Source: Eikenella longinqua (GTDB lineage Bacteria; Pseudomonadota; Gammaproteobacteria; Burkholderiales; Neisseriaceae). From it: 64,000 nt of DNA. The stretch covers positions 38,384-102,383 of the forward strand of contig NZ_LXSL01000018.1 in NCBI RefSeq assembly GCF_001648355.1, in the 5' to 3' direction. A program made the translations under genes and the position numbers. A model generated the notes under the pieces. It was not told the DNA's origin. It was given only the letters and a program-made list of their open reading frames with translations, and made no database searches. Of this stretch, positions 1 through 8,105 are shown piece by piece (position 1 is the stretch's first letter; each line of letters starts with the position of its first letter).

Positions 1-129
1 TTGCGGATAGGGAAGAACGGCTGTGGCGCGGGCTGTTGCGTGGCGCAAAATAGCAGCTGCGCGGATGGCAAGAGGCTACCTGAAAATATTCTTGCCCAAT
101 ATGGCAGGCATGGCCGGCAGGTTTTCAGG

Positions 130-236
130 TATAGCGAACCAACTTAACTTTCGCTACAGTGTTAGCTCGCCTTGCCGTACTCCTGTACTGTCTGCGGCTC
201 GCTGCCTCGTATCGAAAGCCAATTTGATTCGCTATA
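130..236. repeat. Correia-like short inverted-repeat element (107 bp)
   Basis: The segment begins TATAGCGAA and ends TTCGCTATA. Roughly 24 bases at each end are imperfect inverted repeats. The interior contains the motif GTACTGTCTGCGGCTCG, which resembles the interior of small non-coding repeats common in Neisseriaceae. There is no convincing gene in positions 1-295; the rest of that stretch holds one DUS near 74-85. Assignment to the Correia/NEMIS-type family is inference from the ends and size. Confidence 0.6.
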
Positions 237-295
237 GCCAGCAAAAACCGCCCGCACGGTTTCCCATGCAGGCGGTAGCGGCTTGAAACAAGCGA

Positions 296-1342
296 TTAGT
301 TCGGAGACACGAGGATTTTCACCTGGCTCTTCTCTTTCACCAGTGCTTCAAAGCCTTCGTTCACGATGTCTTCCAGCTTGATGCGTTTGGTAACCAGTTT
401 TTCTTTCGGGAAGTAGCCTTGTTCCATCAGTTGCAGCACGGCGGGGAAAATATCGCGGTAGGCGATGATGCCTTTCACGGTTTTTTCCTTGATCACGATT
501 TCGTTCGGGTGGATGGAGGCTTCGTTTTCCCAAATGCTCACGATCACGCATTCGCCGTCGTTTTCCACGCATTCGATGGCTTGCTTGAGCACGGGGGCCA
601 CGCCGGTTACTTCAAAGGACACGTTCACGCCGCCGTCGGTTTCGGCTTTGATGTGTTCCACTACGTTCACTTTGGAGGGGTCGATCACCACGGCGCCCAG
701 TTCGCGGGCTTTTTCCTGGCGTTCGGGAGAAAGCTCGATGGCGTAGATGGTGGTGGCACCGGCGGCGCGCAGGGCTTCGATGGTGAGCAGGCCGATGGGG
801 CCGCAGCCGAACACGGCGGCGGTGTCGCCGGCTTTCAGTTTGCTCTGGCGCACGGCATACAGAGCCACGGCAGCGGGCTCGGTGAGCGCGCCTTGTTCGA
901 AGTCGATGCTGTCGGGCAGCTTGTGGCACAATTCGCCGTCTACCACGCAGTAGCTGGTGAAGCCGCCGTCGGCAGCCAGGCCTACGAAGCCGAGGTTTTT
1001 GTCGAGGTTGTATTTGCCTTTGAGGCCGTCTTTGGCCAAAATCGGCTCAACGGTAACGCGGTCGCCCACTTTCACGTTGGTCACGTCGGCGCCCACTTCC
1101 ACGATCTCGCCGGAGAATTCGTGGCCGAGGGTGAGCGGGGCTTTGCGGCCGGAATAGGGGTGCTCTTTCTCTACCGGGATAAAGATCGGGCCGCCGAGGT
1201 ATTCGTGCAGGTCGCTGCCGCAAATACCGGTGTATTTCACGGCGATTTTCACTTGAGAGGGGCGTGTGATTTCGGGAACGGCTACGTCTTCCACGCGGAT
1301 GTCGCGGCGGCCGTACCATCGTGCAGCTTTCATTTTGCTCAT
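296..1342 (-). CDS. bdhA: Zinc-dependent (R,R)-butanediol dehydrogenase-type alcohol dehydrogenase
   Basis: This 348-residue medium-chain dehydrogenase probably interconverts 2,3-butanediol and acetoin, or a similar vicinal diol, with NAD in the cytoplasm. The catalytic zinc motif CGSDLHEY lies near residues 41-48 and GHEFSGE near 73-79, followed by a Rossmann glycine motif (FGCGPIGL) near residue 180. The CGSDLHEYLGGPIFIP block is typical of BdhA-type enzymes rather than threonine dehydrogenase. The ATG at 1342 is chosen because AAGGA lies 8 bases upstream; an upstream in-frame ATG at 1408 has no such site and lacks family similarity. It is a single gene, and the exact substrate is inferred. 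Confidence 0.85.
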   Translation of the reverse strand: MSKMKAARWYGRRDIRVEDVAVPEITRPSQVKIAVKYTGICGSDLHEYLGGPIFIPVEKEHPYSGRKAPLTLGHEFSGEIVEVGADVTNVKVGDRVTVEPILAKDGLKGKYNLDKNLGFVGLAADGGFTSYCVVDGELCHKLPDSIDFEQGALTEPAAVALYAVRQSKLKAGDTAAVFGCGPIGLLTIEALRAAGATTIYAIELSPERQEKARELGAVVIDPSKVNVVEHIKAETDGGVNVSFEVTGVAPVLKQAIECVENDGECVIVSIWENEASIHPNEIVIKEKTVKGIIAYRDIFPAVLQLMEQGYFPKEKLVTKRIKLEDIVNEGFEALVKEKSQVKILVSPN

Positions 1343-1509
1343 GTCAGCAATCCTTATGTTGGGTTGGAAAGGAGTGCTGATTGTAGGAACTTTGGGCGGG
1401 AGTTTCAAGCGGATTTGTTATATTATTTCGATATTATTTTTTTATGAGCGCGGCGGGGAGAAGCACAGGGCGGAAAGCAGCGGCGCTTTGCGGGCGAGTG
1501 TGAATATTT

Positions 1510-2403
1510 ATGATTGAAATACAAGAGATTACTTATCGCTACCCGGGCGCGCGGGAAGAAACGCTGCGCGGCGTGAGCCTGCCGGTGGCCGAAGGCTCGG
1601 CGCTGGGCCTGCTCGGGCCCAACGGTGCGGGCAAAACCACGCTGATGTCGCTTTTGGCCGGGCTCTTGCCTGTGCAGGGCGGGCAGATTTTGTTTGACGG
1701 CGTGCCCCTGCAGAAGCTACCGGCCAAGGAGCGGCAGCGCGTGTCGCTGGTGCCGCAGGATTTTGCGTTTTATCCGCTGCTTTCCGTGTGGGACAATATG
1801 CGCTTTTTCGCTGCGCTGTATGCCGTGCGCGATGAAGGCTACCTGAAAAACCTGTTGGCGCAAACCGGCCTCTCTGAACACCGAGCCAAACTGGCCAAAC
1901 ACCTCTCCGGCGGGCTCAAGCGGCGCCTGAATTTCGCCATCGGCCTCATCAACCGCCCCAAGCTGATTTTTCTCGATGAAATCACCGTGGGCATCGACCC
2001 CGAATCGCGCCGGTTTATTTTAGACAGCGTGGCCGGGCTTGCCCGCCAAGGCATCACCGTGGTGTACACCTCGCATTATTTGCAGGAAATCGAGCTGCTG
2101 TGCCGCGACATCGCGCTGCTGCACGGCGGGCGGCTGGTGTATCACGGCGGGCTGCACGATATTTTGCGGCAAGGCGCAGAATCCGGCCTCAGCCTGCGCA
2201 CCGAGCCGCCGCTGCCCGATGGCGAGCTGGCCGCGTTGCAAGGCCGCCGTGCCGCCGACGGCACGCTGCATTTCGACACCGCCGCTCCCGCCGAGCTGCT
2301 GGCCGCGCTGCACGCCCGAGGCTACACCGCGCAGGCCTGCCGTTTCGGCTTTGCCTCGTTGGAAAGCTTTTATTTGGATTTTCTGGCCAAACAGGCTACC
2401 TGA
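1510..2403 (+). CDS. ABC transporter ATP-binding protein
   Basis: This 297-residue ATPase is the energising subunit of an ABC-2 type exporter. Walker A (GPNGAGKTT) is at residues 36-44, the signature LSGGL at 132-136 and Walker B (LIFLDE) at 152-157. The permease follows 86 bases downstream, then an acyl carrier protein and a ketoacyl synthase, so export of an acyl-derived product is likely but inferred. A DUS at about 1847-1858 is translated as GYLKN. The stop codon itself comes from another DUS (CAG GCT ACC TGA), so the protein ends KQAT. Confidence 0.92.
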   Translation: MIEIQEITYRYPGAREETLRGVSLPVAEGSALGLLGPNGAGKTTLMSLLAGLLPVQGGQILFDGVPLQKLPAKERQRVSLVPQDFAFYPLLSVWDNMRFFAALYAVRDEGYLKNLLAQTGLSEHRAKLAKHLSGGLKRRLNFAIGLINRPKLIFLDEITVGIDPESRRFILDSVAGLARQGITVVYTSHYLQEIELLCRDIALLHGGRLVYHGGLHDILRQGAESGLSLRTEPPLPDGELAALQGRRAADGTLHFDTAAPAELLAALHARGYTAQACRFGFASLESFYLDFLAKQAT

Positions 2404-2489
2404 AAAAAGGCTACCTGAAAAATTTGCGCACGAACTGTTGATAACAAAGCAATGAACCTTCATCCCCACCCCCGCGCCGGAGCTGCCGA

Positions 2490-3737
2490 ATGCTAGCCGC
2501 CGCCATCGTTAAAGAGATCAAGCTGCTCAGCCGCGACCTGCACGGCGTGGCCGTGCTGTTTGTGATGCCGATTTTGTTTATGCTGATTATGTCGGCCGCC
2601 TTGAGCAGCAGCCAGGAAAACCTCAATCCCGACGCGCAAATCGTGCTGCTCGGCAAGCCCGACAGCCGGCTCAACCGGCAATTCCTCCAAGCCCTGCAAA
2701 ACGAAAAACTGCATGTGCGGCTGGCCGAGCCAAGCCGCCTTGCCGATTTTCAGGTAGCCTTGCAGCGCGGCGAGGCCGATTTGCTGCTGCTCAACCCAAA
2801 CGATGAAACCACCCCGCTGGGCGAAGAGCAGCCGCTGCGCCTGTGGCTCCAGCCCGATGCCGACCGCGGCTGGCTGCTCGGCATCAAAGGCCTGATGCAG
2901 CAGCACTACACCGAAGCGCGGCTGGCGCAGTATTTTGACGGCAACGAAATTGTGTTGGACAACAACAAAAATCCCGCCGTGCGCCGCATTCAAGACCAAG
3001 TGAACAAAGAGCTGGACGGCAAATTCAGCCAAATCGAGGCCTACCTCGGGCGCAAGATGTGGCAGGAAACCTACCTCAACCGCCAGGGCGAGGCCGTGCA
3101 GCAGCCCAATTCGGTGCAGCACAGTGTGCCCGCCTGGCTGATTTTCGGCATGTTTTTCATCATGATACCGCTTTCCAATGTGATGGCGATGGAGCGCCAA
3201 ACCAACACGCTCACCCGCCTGAACATGGCGCGTGCCCCCGCTTGGAAACTCTTGGCTGCTAAGCTGATTCCCTACTTTTTAATCAACCAGTTGCAGTTTG
3301 CCGGCATGGTGGCGCTGGGCGCGTGGGTGTTGCCGCTGCTGGATATGCCTGCCTTCGCGCTGGCCGGCGGCTGGGCGGGCTATGCCGCCGTGTCTTGCGC
3401 CGTGAGCCTGGCCGCGCTGGGCTATGGGCTTTTGGTGAGCGTGCTGGCCAAAAGCACCGAGCATGCCGTGGTGTTGGGCGGCGGCGGCATCATCATCATG
3501 GCCGCGCTGGGCGGCGTGATGGTGCCCGTGCACATCATGCCCGAGCTGATGCAGCGGCTCTCGCAGCTCTCGCCGATGGGCTGGGGCTTGGCCGCTTTTC
3601 AAAAATTATTGTTAAACCACTACACCTTGGCGCAAATCGCGCCGCAGCTGTGGCAGCTCGCCGGCTTCGGCCTGGCCGCGCTCGCCGCCGCCGCCGCGCT
3701 CTACCGCCGCCAACTGATCACCCAGGCAAGATTCTGA
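2490..3737 (+). CDS. ABC-2 type transporter permease
   Basis: This 415-residue membrane protein is the partner of the upstream ATPase. A first membrane segment near residues 20-40 is followed by a soluble domain of about 180 residues, then about five membrane segments from residue 215 onwards (VPAWLIFGMFFIMIPLSNVM opens this part). That is the usual ABC-2 permease layout with a large periplasmic loop. Its TGA stop overlaps the ATG of the acyl carrier protein gene (TGATG), implying translational coupling. A DUS at about 2748-2759 is read as FQVAL. Confidence 0.9.
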   Translation: MLAAAIVKEIKLLSRDLHGVAVLFVMPILFMLIMSAALSSSQENLNPDAQIVLLGKPDSRLNRQFLQALQNEKLHVRLAEPSRLADFQVALQRGEADLLLLNPNDETTPLGEEQPLRLWLQPDADRGWLLGIKGLMQQHYTEARLAQYFDGNEIVLDNNKNPAVRRIQDQVNKELDGKFSQIEAYLGRKMWQETYLNRQGEAVQQPNSVQHSVPAWLIFGMFFIMIPLSNVMAMERQTNTLTRLNMARAPAWKLLAAKLIPYFLINQLQFAGMVALGAWVLPLLDMPAFALAGGWAGYAAVSCAVSLAALGYGLLVSVLAKSTEHAVVLGGGGIIIMAALGGVMVPVHIMPELMQRLSQLSPMGWGLAAFQKLLLNHYTLAQIAPQLWQLAGFGLAALAAAAALYRRQLITQARF

Positions 3738-4024
3738 TGAACACTCCCGATTTGAGCTCCCCCGCGCTGGAGCAGGCGCTGAAAACGCTGATTGTGCGCG
3801 AAACCGAAAAACAAGACGAGGTGGACATGGCCGCCTTCGCCGACGACACGCCGTTGTTCGGCCCCGAAAGCCCGATAGGCCTCGATTCGCTCGATGCCCT
3901 GCAAATCACCGTGGCGCTGCAAGCCCGCTACGGCGTGCGCCTCAACGGCGACCGCATGGTGCGCAAACACATGATGAATGTGCGCGATTTGGCGGCGTTT
4001 GTCCGCGAACAGCGCGGGGCGTAA
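3737..4024 (+). CDS. Acyl carrier protein
   Basis: This 95-residue acidic protein carries the phosphopantetheine attachment motif GLDSLDALQ, with the modified serine at about residue 51. It is not the housekeeping AcpP sequence; it is longer at the N-terminus and sits between an ABC exporter and a ketoacyl synthase, which points to a dedicated secondary pathway. The start overlaps the permease stop. A longer in-frame reading from 3323 exists but runs through the permease gene in another frame and is not supported. Two direct DUS copies and one inverted copy follow immediately (4024-4078). Confidence 0.88.
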   Translation: MNTPDLSSPALEQALKTLIVRETEKQDEVDMAAFADDTPLFGPESPIGLDSLDALQITVALQARYGVRLNGDRMVRKHMMNVRDLAAFVREQRGA

Positions 4025-4038
4025 GGCTACCTGAAAAA

Positions 4039-4078
4039 AGGCTACCTGAAATTTGGTTTCCCTATTTTCAGGTAGCCT
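4039..4078 (+). terminator. Inverted DUS pair after acyl carrier protein gene
   Basis: AGGCTACCTGAA at 4039-4050 pairs with TTCAGGTAGCCT at 4067-4078 across a 16-base loop. An extra DUS lies at 4024-4035. There is no long T-run, so termination may be partial and could leave the downstream genes cotranscribed. Confidence 0.45.
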
Positions 4079-4102
4079 CCATCCCCTAAATCCTCCCGCC
4101 AG

Positions 4103-4579
4103 ATGAACCCAAAAATCACCCAACTCCAACAGCGCCATGCCCAAGCCCGCCTGCTGAAGCGCTACGCCTTTCTCGGCATCGAAGCCGTGCAAGGCAGCGA
4201 TGGCGAGATTGCCCGTCGGTTTGTGGATAGCGGCATCTACCGCATCGACCGCCCGGTTGCCGCTGCCTTCCCGGTTCATGAAAACGGCATCATCAACCGC
4301 GCGCTCTGACAAGCTCAGCACCAAGCCGCCCGCGCCGATATGCTGCGCCGCATCCGCGCCTTGCTTGCCGATAAGGCGTGGATAAGCTTAAGCGACAACG
4401 GCTTCGGCTTCTGGGCGCTCGTCTCCCTGCCCGCCCTGCAAGCCGTTTTGGCTAATTGGTTTGCACAACACGGCGATTTCGAGCTGTATTTGGAAAACGG
4501 CCATGCGCTGGCCATCCACGAGGCAGAATACGAATGGGAAGTGTTGGAAACGCAGGGCAACCCGCTTGAGGCTACCTGA
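4103..4579 (+). pseudogene. Unknown gene interrupted by an in-frame TGA
   Basis: One reading frame runs from ATG 4103 to a stop at 4577-4579, broken only by TGA at 4307-4309 (GCG CTC TGA CAA GCT). With that codon restored the protein would be about 158 residues and soluble, with an acidic C-terminal half (FWALVSLPALQAVLANWF then several Glu/Asp). The family was not recognised. It lies between the acyl carrier protein and ketoacyl synthase genes, so it may belong to the same pathway. The final stop is supplied by a DUS (GAG GCT ACC TGA), 3 bases before the next ATG. A point mutation of CGA or TGG is the simplest cause; readthrough or a sequencing error are alternatives. Confidence 0.6.
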
Positions 4580-4582
4580 AAA

Positions 4583-5698
4583 ATGAACATCAAAAGCCAC
4601 CCGCTCCGCGCCGCCTATTTGTGCGGCAGCAGCTATTGGTGCGCACAAGGGCAGGGCAGCCGCCGCTTCGGGCCGCCCGAACACCCGTTTGCGCCGCCTG
4701 CCGCCCGCACCGCACACGGCCTGGGGCAGCCGCGCGCGCTGCCGTATTTCGTCGCCTTTCCCGCCGAGCTGGCCACGCTGGCGCAGCTGTGCCGCTGGGC
4801 AGAAGCCGAAATCCGCCGCGCCGCCGCCGATGCCGGCTGGAGCGAAGCCGAATTGGCCGGCCTGCCCATCTTCCTCGGCTCCACCTCCTATGTGATGTCC
4901 GACCGCGAAGCCGCGCGGCCCGTGTGTACCGAAGCAGAACGCTTCACCCTGTGCGAAATCGCAGGCTACCTGAAAACCCGTTTCGCCAGCGAAAACGTAT
5001 TCAGCTTCGCCACCTCCTGCACCTCCTCCGCCCAAGCCCTGCTCGCCGCCGCCCGCAGCATCGAAAACGGGCTGGCCGAGCGCGCCGTGGTGCTGGGCAT
5101 CGAAAGCTTCAACCGCCTCACCTTCGAGCATTTCCACGCCATGAACCTGCTGGAAACCGAGCCGGGCAGGCTGCCGTTTTGCGATGCCGGCGGCCTAGTG
5201 CTGGGCGAAGCCGCCGCCGCGCTGGCCCTGTCTGCCCGTCCGCACCCAAGCTACGCCTGCCGCCTGCGCGGCCTCACCGCCCAAACCGACCACGCCAACC
5301 TCACCGCCTCCTCCGCCGAACCGCTGCACCGCCTGCTTGCCGAATGCCTGCGCCGCGCCGGCACCGCCGCCCGAGATTTGCGTGGCGTGAAAGCCCACGG
5401 CAGCGGCGGCCTCAGCGACGCGGTGGAAATGCAGGTGCGCGAAACGCTTTGGCCGCACACGCCCGCGCTGCTGTTCAAGCCCTATGCGGGGCACACGCTC
5501 GGCGCCGGTGCCGCGCTGGAAACCGCGCTGCTGCTCGCCGCTCTGCAACAAGGCCGCCTACCGCCGCTGCCCGCAGCCAGCACCGGTTTCCCCCTACCCA
5601 CCCTGCACGGCCGGCCCCTGCCTAACGGCAGCTATCTCAACTACTTCCTCGGCTTCGGCGGCAGCCATTGCGCCTGGCTGCTGGATTGGCAGGCTTGA
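4583..5698 (+). CDS. Beta-ketoacyl synthase family protein
   Basis: This 371-residue thiolase-fold protein has the condensing-enzyme triad: nucleophile Cys146 in ATSCTSSAQAL, His272 in VKAHGSGG and His304 in FKPYAGHTLGA. It should perform decarboxylative condensation of acyl-ACP with malonyl-ACP, probably using the acyl carrier protein encoded at 3737. Although a little shorter than FabF/FabB, it keeps all three catalytic residues. It is the last gene of the ABC-ACP-synthase cluster; no reductase, dehydratase or acyltransferase is nearby. A DUS at about 4964-4975 is translated GYLKT. Confidence 0.85.
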   Translation: MNIKSHPLRAAYLCGSSYWCAQGQGSRRFGPPEHPFAPPAARTAHGLGQPRALPYFVAFPAELATLAQLCRWAEAEIRRAAADAGWSEAELAGLPIFLGSTSYVMSDREAARPVCTEAERFTLCEIAGYLKTRFASENVFSFATSCTSSAQALLAAARSIENGLAERAVVLGIESFNRLTFEHFHAMNLLETEPGRLPFCDAGGLVLGEAAAALALSARPHPSYACRLRGLTAQTDHANLTASSAEPLHRLLAECLRRAGTAARDLRGVKAHGSGGLSDAVEMQVRETLWPHTPALLFKPYAGHTLGAGAALETALLLAALQQGRLPPLPAASTGFPLPTLHGRPLPNGSYLNYFLGFGGSHCAWLLDWQA

Positions 5699-5758
5699 AG
5701 GCTACCTGAAAAATATCGGGCTACCTGAAAACCGATTCCCGGTGTTTTCAGGTAGCCT
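5699..5758 (+). terminator. Triple DUS hairpin after ketoacyl synthase
   Basis: A DUS at 5699-5710 directly follows the stop codon. A second (GGGCTACCTGAA, from 5719) and an inverted copy at 5747-5758 form a stem followed by TTT. It lies between convergent genes, so it may end both transcripts. Confidence 0.5.
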
Positions 5759-5825
5759 TTGGAAGATGCGGCAAAAGGCAAACCAGCCGGTGAAAGTGGT
5801 TTGCCCTGGCTTTACGATGGAAGCG

Positions 5826-6308
5826 TTAGTGCGATTGGTTGAACATATAGCGAGCGATTTTCCATTGGCCGTTTACTTTTTCCATCACCCAAAGTTCGCG
5901 GAAGTCATCGGGCGCAGTTTGGCGGGTGGATTTGACGGTAACCGGGCCTTTGGAAGTGGAGCGCACGAAGGCGTATCTGCCCAGCACGTTCATTTCCAGC
6001 ACGGTGAAATCCAAATCCAAACCGACATTGGCAAACAGCCCCGAGTAGTTGCCCTCCAGCCCCTGCTTGCCGGCAGCCGTGGGCGAGGAATACGGCATAA
6101 CCACGCCGTCTGCCGTAAATAGGGCGGCAACGGCTTGCGGCGATTCGGCTTTGAGTGCGGCGGCGTAATCGGCCAGCAGGCGGTTGATGGCGGTTTGGTC
6201 TTGGCGGCTGGCATGAATCACGGCATCGGGTGCGGTTTGGGTGTCGGCATAGGCGGCGGGTGCAGCGAATGCGGCGGCGGCCACGAGGATGGACATCAGT
6301 TTTTTCAT
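5826..6308 (-). CDS. Secreted SnoaL-like / DUF4440 family protein
   Basis: This 160-residue protein has a clear signal peptide (MKKLMSILVAAAAFAAPAAYA). The mature part resembles the NTF2/SnoaL cone fold of the SgcJ/EcaC group: a helix (QTAINRLLADYAAALKA), then FTADGVVMPY, and a C-terminal WVMEKVNGQWKIARY strand pair. These proteins bind small ligands or act as isomerases, but the family does not predict a substrate. It is periplasmic by signal peptide. An AAGGA site lies upstream of the ATG. Confidence 0.75.
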   Translation of the reverse strand: MKKLMSILVAAAAFAAPAAYADTQTAPDAVIHASRQDQTAINRLLADYAAALKAESPQAVAALFTADGVVMPYSSPTAAGKQGLEGNYSGLFANVGLDLDFTVLEMNVLGRYAFVRSTSKGPVTVKSTRQTAPDDFRELWVMEKVNGQWKIARYMFNQSH

Positions 6309-6352
6309 GTGTTGGCTCCTTAAAGAAGGAAAAGTGTCGGTTGGCTGTGGTG

Positions 6353-6390
6353 AGGCTACCTGAAAAGCCGTTTTGCTTTTTCAGGTAGCT
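6353..6390 (-). terminator. Inverted DUS pair after the F420-type oxidoreductase gene
   Basis: AGGCTACCTGAA at 6353-6364 pairs with TTCAGGTAGCT at 6380-6390, the latter lacking one C. The stem sits 13 bases beyond the stop codon of the leftward gene ending at 6403. Confidence 0.45.
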
Positions 6391-6402
6391 TTTCGGGCTG
6401 AA

Positions 6403-6978
6403 TCAGTCAAACAATGCAAAGCCGCCCGTCCAGCCGATTTGCTCGCGCACGGCCAGGGTGATGGCGAGGAAGCCGAAGGCTTCCAGCTCGCGCGCCCGTT
6501 TCAGGCTGCCCGCGTCTTTGCTGTGCACGCCGCTGCCTTTCAGTGCGTCGGCCAGCTGCTGTTTGGCTTCACCGCTGTCGCCGGCAATCAGTACGGTGGT
6601 TTCTGCTTTGTCGGCCACTTTGCGGCTGGCCAGGGTGGCGGCAAAGTTGGTGTTGAAGGCTTTGAGTACGCGGCTTTGCGGCAATTTGGCGGCGATGTGT
6701 TCGGCGGCCGAGCTGCCTGCGGCAACGGTTAGGCCGTCCAGCGTGTCAAAATTGACCGGATTGCTGATGTCCACCACGGTTTTGCCTGCAAGCTGCGCGG
6801 CGTATTGGCTGATGATGTCGTCCACAGCGGCAAAATATACGGCCAGCACTACGATGTCGCCCAGCTGTGCGTTTGCCTCACCGCGTTTCACAAACGAAAC
6901 CTGATGCCCTGCCGCCTGAAACAGACTGCCGATGGCGTTGCCCATATTGCCTTGTCCGAAAATAGAAATGTTTGCCAC
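6403..6978 (-). CDS. NADPH-dependent F420 reductase-type NAD(P)-binding protein
   Basis: This 191-residue cytoplasmic protein starts with a Rossmann motif (ISIFGQGNMGNAIG) and continues with VVLAVYFAAV and the DISNPVNFDTLDG stretch typical of the coenzyme-F420-dependent NADP oxidoreductase family. Neisseriaceae are not known to make F420, so it probably acts as an NADPH-linked reductase on another substrate. The start is GTG at 6978, with AGGAGC 6 bases upstream; the frame stays open further upstream but there it overlaps the divergent regulator. The divergent LysR gene starts about 117 bases away and is a likely regulator. Confidence 0.8.
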   Translation of the reverse strand: MANISIFGQGNMGNAIGSLFQAAGHQVSFVKRGEANAQLGDIVVLAVYFAAVDDIISQYAAQLAGKTVVDISNPVNFDTLDGLTVAAGSSAAEHIAAKLPQSRVLKAFNTNFAATLASRKVADKAETTVLIAGDSGEAKQQLADALKGSGVHSKDAGSLKRARELEAFGFLAITLAVREQIGWTGGFALFD

Positions 6979-7095
6979 TTTTTGCTCCTGGATACGAGTT
7001 GAAGAGAATTGCTTAACCTTGGAGCGCATTGTATTCGGATAAGCATTGCTTGATAATCCGTGTATTTCTTGAAACAGTTTGAAGCAGAACTTGAA

Positions 7096-7986
7096 ATGGA
7101 AAAGGCGAAACTGCTGCTGATTTTTGCCGAAGTGGCCAAACAGGGCAATATGAGCCGTGCCGCCGTGCCGCTGGGCATGACCGCCAGTGCGGTGAGCCAG
7201 CACATGCGGCATTTGGAGCGGCTCTACGGCGTGAAACTGCTCAACCGCAGCACGCGCCGCCTGGAGCTGACCGAAGCCGGCCAGCTGTTGCTGCGCCATG
7301 CCGAGCATTTGGCGCAAACCATGCGGCAGGCCGACGACGACATGGCCGCGCTGAAACACCGCCCGAGCGGGCAGGTGCGGATTTCGCTGCCCACAGGCTT
7401 CATCAATGCGCCCGAAACCCGCCGCCTGCTGGACACGGTGCGCGAGCGCCATCCCGATATCCGCATCAGCCTGATGGCGCAAGACGAAGCCGTCGATTTG
7501 CAGCACAACGATGCCGACATCGCCATCCGCGCCGGCGAAATTGCCGATTCGCCCGACAATGTTTCCCGCCGCCTCGCCGCCTGCCCAATGCACATCTGCG
7601 CTTCGCCCGATTATCTGGATGCCCACCCCGTGCGGCGTGTGGAAGACCTGCTTTCCGCGCACTGGTTGTGCCACAGCGAAACCATTCTGCGCGCCGCCTT
7701 GGACGAACTCGGCCTGTCTGGGCGTTGGCCCGACAGCCTGACCGAATGCCCTTCATCCGCCGCCAGCGCCTACTATCTTGCCGCCGAAGGGCTGGGATTA
7801 ACCCTTGCCCTGTCGCTCGAAATCGCCCCGTTGCTCGACAGCGGGCGCCTGAAAATCGTGTTGCCACAGCACCGGCTGGCAGCAAGAAATATTTACGCCG
7901 TCGTTGCCCATGCCAAACAGTCGGCGAAAAACACGGCGGTGCTGGAAGCGTTGAAAGAAGTGTTTGGCGGAAAGAGGGCTACCTGA
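7096..7986 (+). CDS. LysR-family transcriptional regulator
   Basis: This protein of about 296 residues has an N-terminal winged helix-turn-helix (MSRAAVPLGMTASAVSQHMR) and a periplasmic-binding-like effector domain (VRISLPTGFINAPETRRLL onward). It is in the CrgA/AaeR-like group by general appearance. The ATG at 7096 begins MEKAKLLLIFAEVAKQ, a normal LysR N-terminus; a GTG at 7060 would add 12 residues. It is divergent from the F420-type reductase and probably controls it, inferred from position. Its stop codon is provided by a DUS (AGG GCT ACC TGA), giving the C-terminus KRAT. Confidence 0.85.
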   Translation: MEKAKLLLIFAEVAKQGNMSRAAVPLGMTASAVSQHMRHLERLYGVKLLNRSTRRLELTEAGQLLLRHAEHLAQTMRQADDDMAALKHRPSGQVRISLPTGFINAPETRRLLDTVRERHPDIRISLMAQDEAVDLQHNDADIAIRAGEIADSPDNVSRRLAACPMHICASPDYLDAHPVRRVEDLLSAHWLCHSETILRAALDELGLSGRWPDSLTECPSSAASAYYLAAEGLGLTLALSLEIAPLLDSGRLKIVLPQHRLAARNIYAVVAHAKQSAKNTAVLEALKEVFGGKRAT

Positions 7987-7995
7987 AAAGCAGAG

Positions 7996-8068
7996 CGAAT
8001 TAAATTTAAACCAGGATTGCGTTGCCCCGCCTTGCCACCTTGTTCTGATTCAAATTTAATCCACTATA
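7996..8068. repeat. Correia-like element remnant
   Basis: The stretch has imperfect inverted ends: GAATTAAATTTAAACCAGGA on the left, and on the right, read in reverse, GGATTAAATTTGAATCAG. The right end reads TATAGTGGATTAA on the reverse strand, the terminal sequence of Neisseria Correia-type repeats. The left terminus has lost its TATAGT. It fills the gap between the LysR gene and the next gene. Confidence 0.65.
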
Positions 8069-8105
8069 TCGGGCTACCTGAAAACAGAAAGGACGATTGC
8101 CGAAT

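Noticed and set aside
23..286. An open frame across the first 290 bases
   Set aside because: It runs through a DUS and a Correia-like inverted repeat, has no ribosome-binding site, and shows no protein-like pattern.
419..1447. A long rightward frame opposite bdhA
   Set aside because: It is the antisense shadow of a clear dehydrogenase gene, rich in Phe/His/Ala from reversed codons.
4305..4311. TGA at 4307 as a selenocysteine codon
   Set aside because: No SECIS-like hairpin or selenoprotein family match is evident; a nonsense mutation is simpler.
5698..5760. DUS-rich gaps as REP/BIME elements or IS ends
   Set aside because: The repeated unit is exactly the 12-mer uptake sequence, which explains the inverted pairs better than a transposon.
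6979..7674. Upstream extension of the F420-type reductase frame
   Set aside because: The extension overlaps the divergent LysR gene in antisense; GTG 6978 with AGGAGC is a better start.
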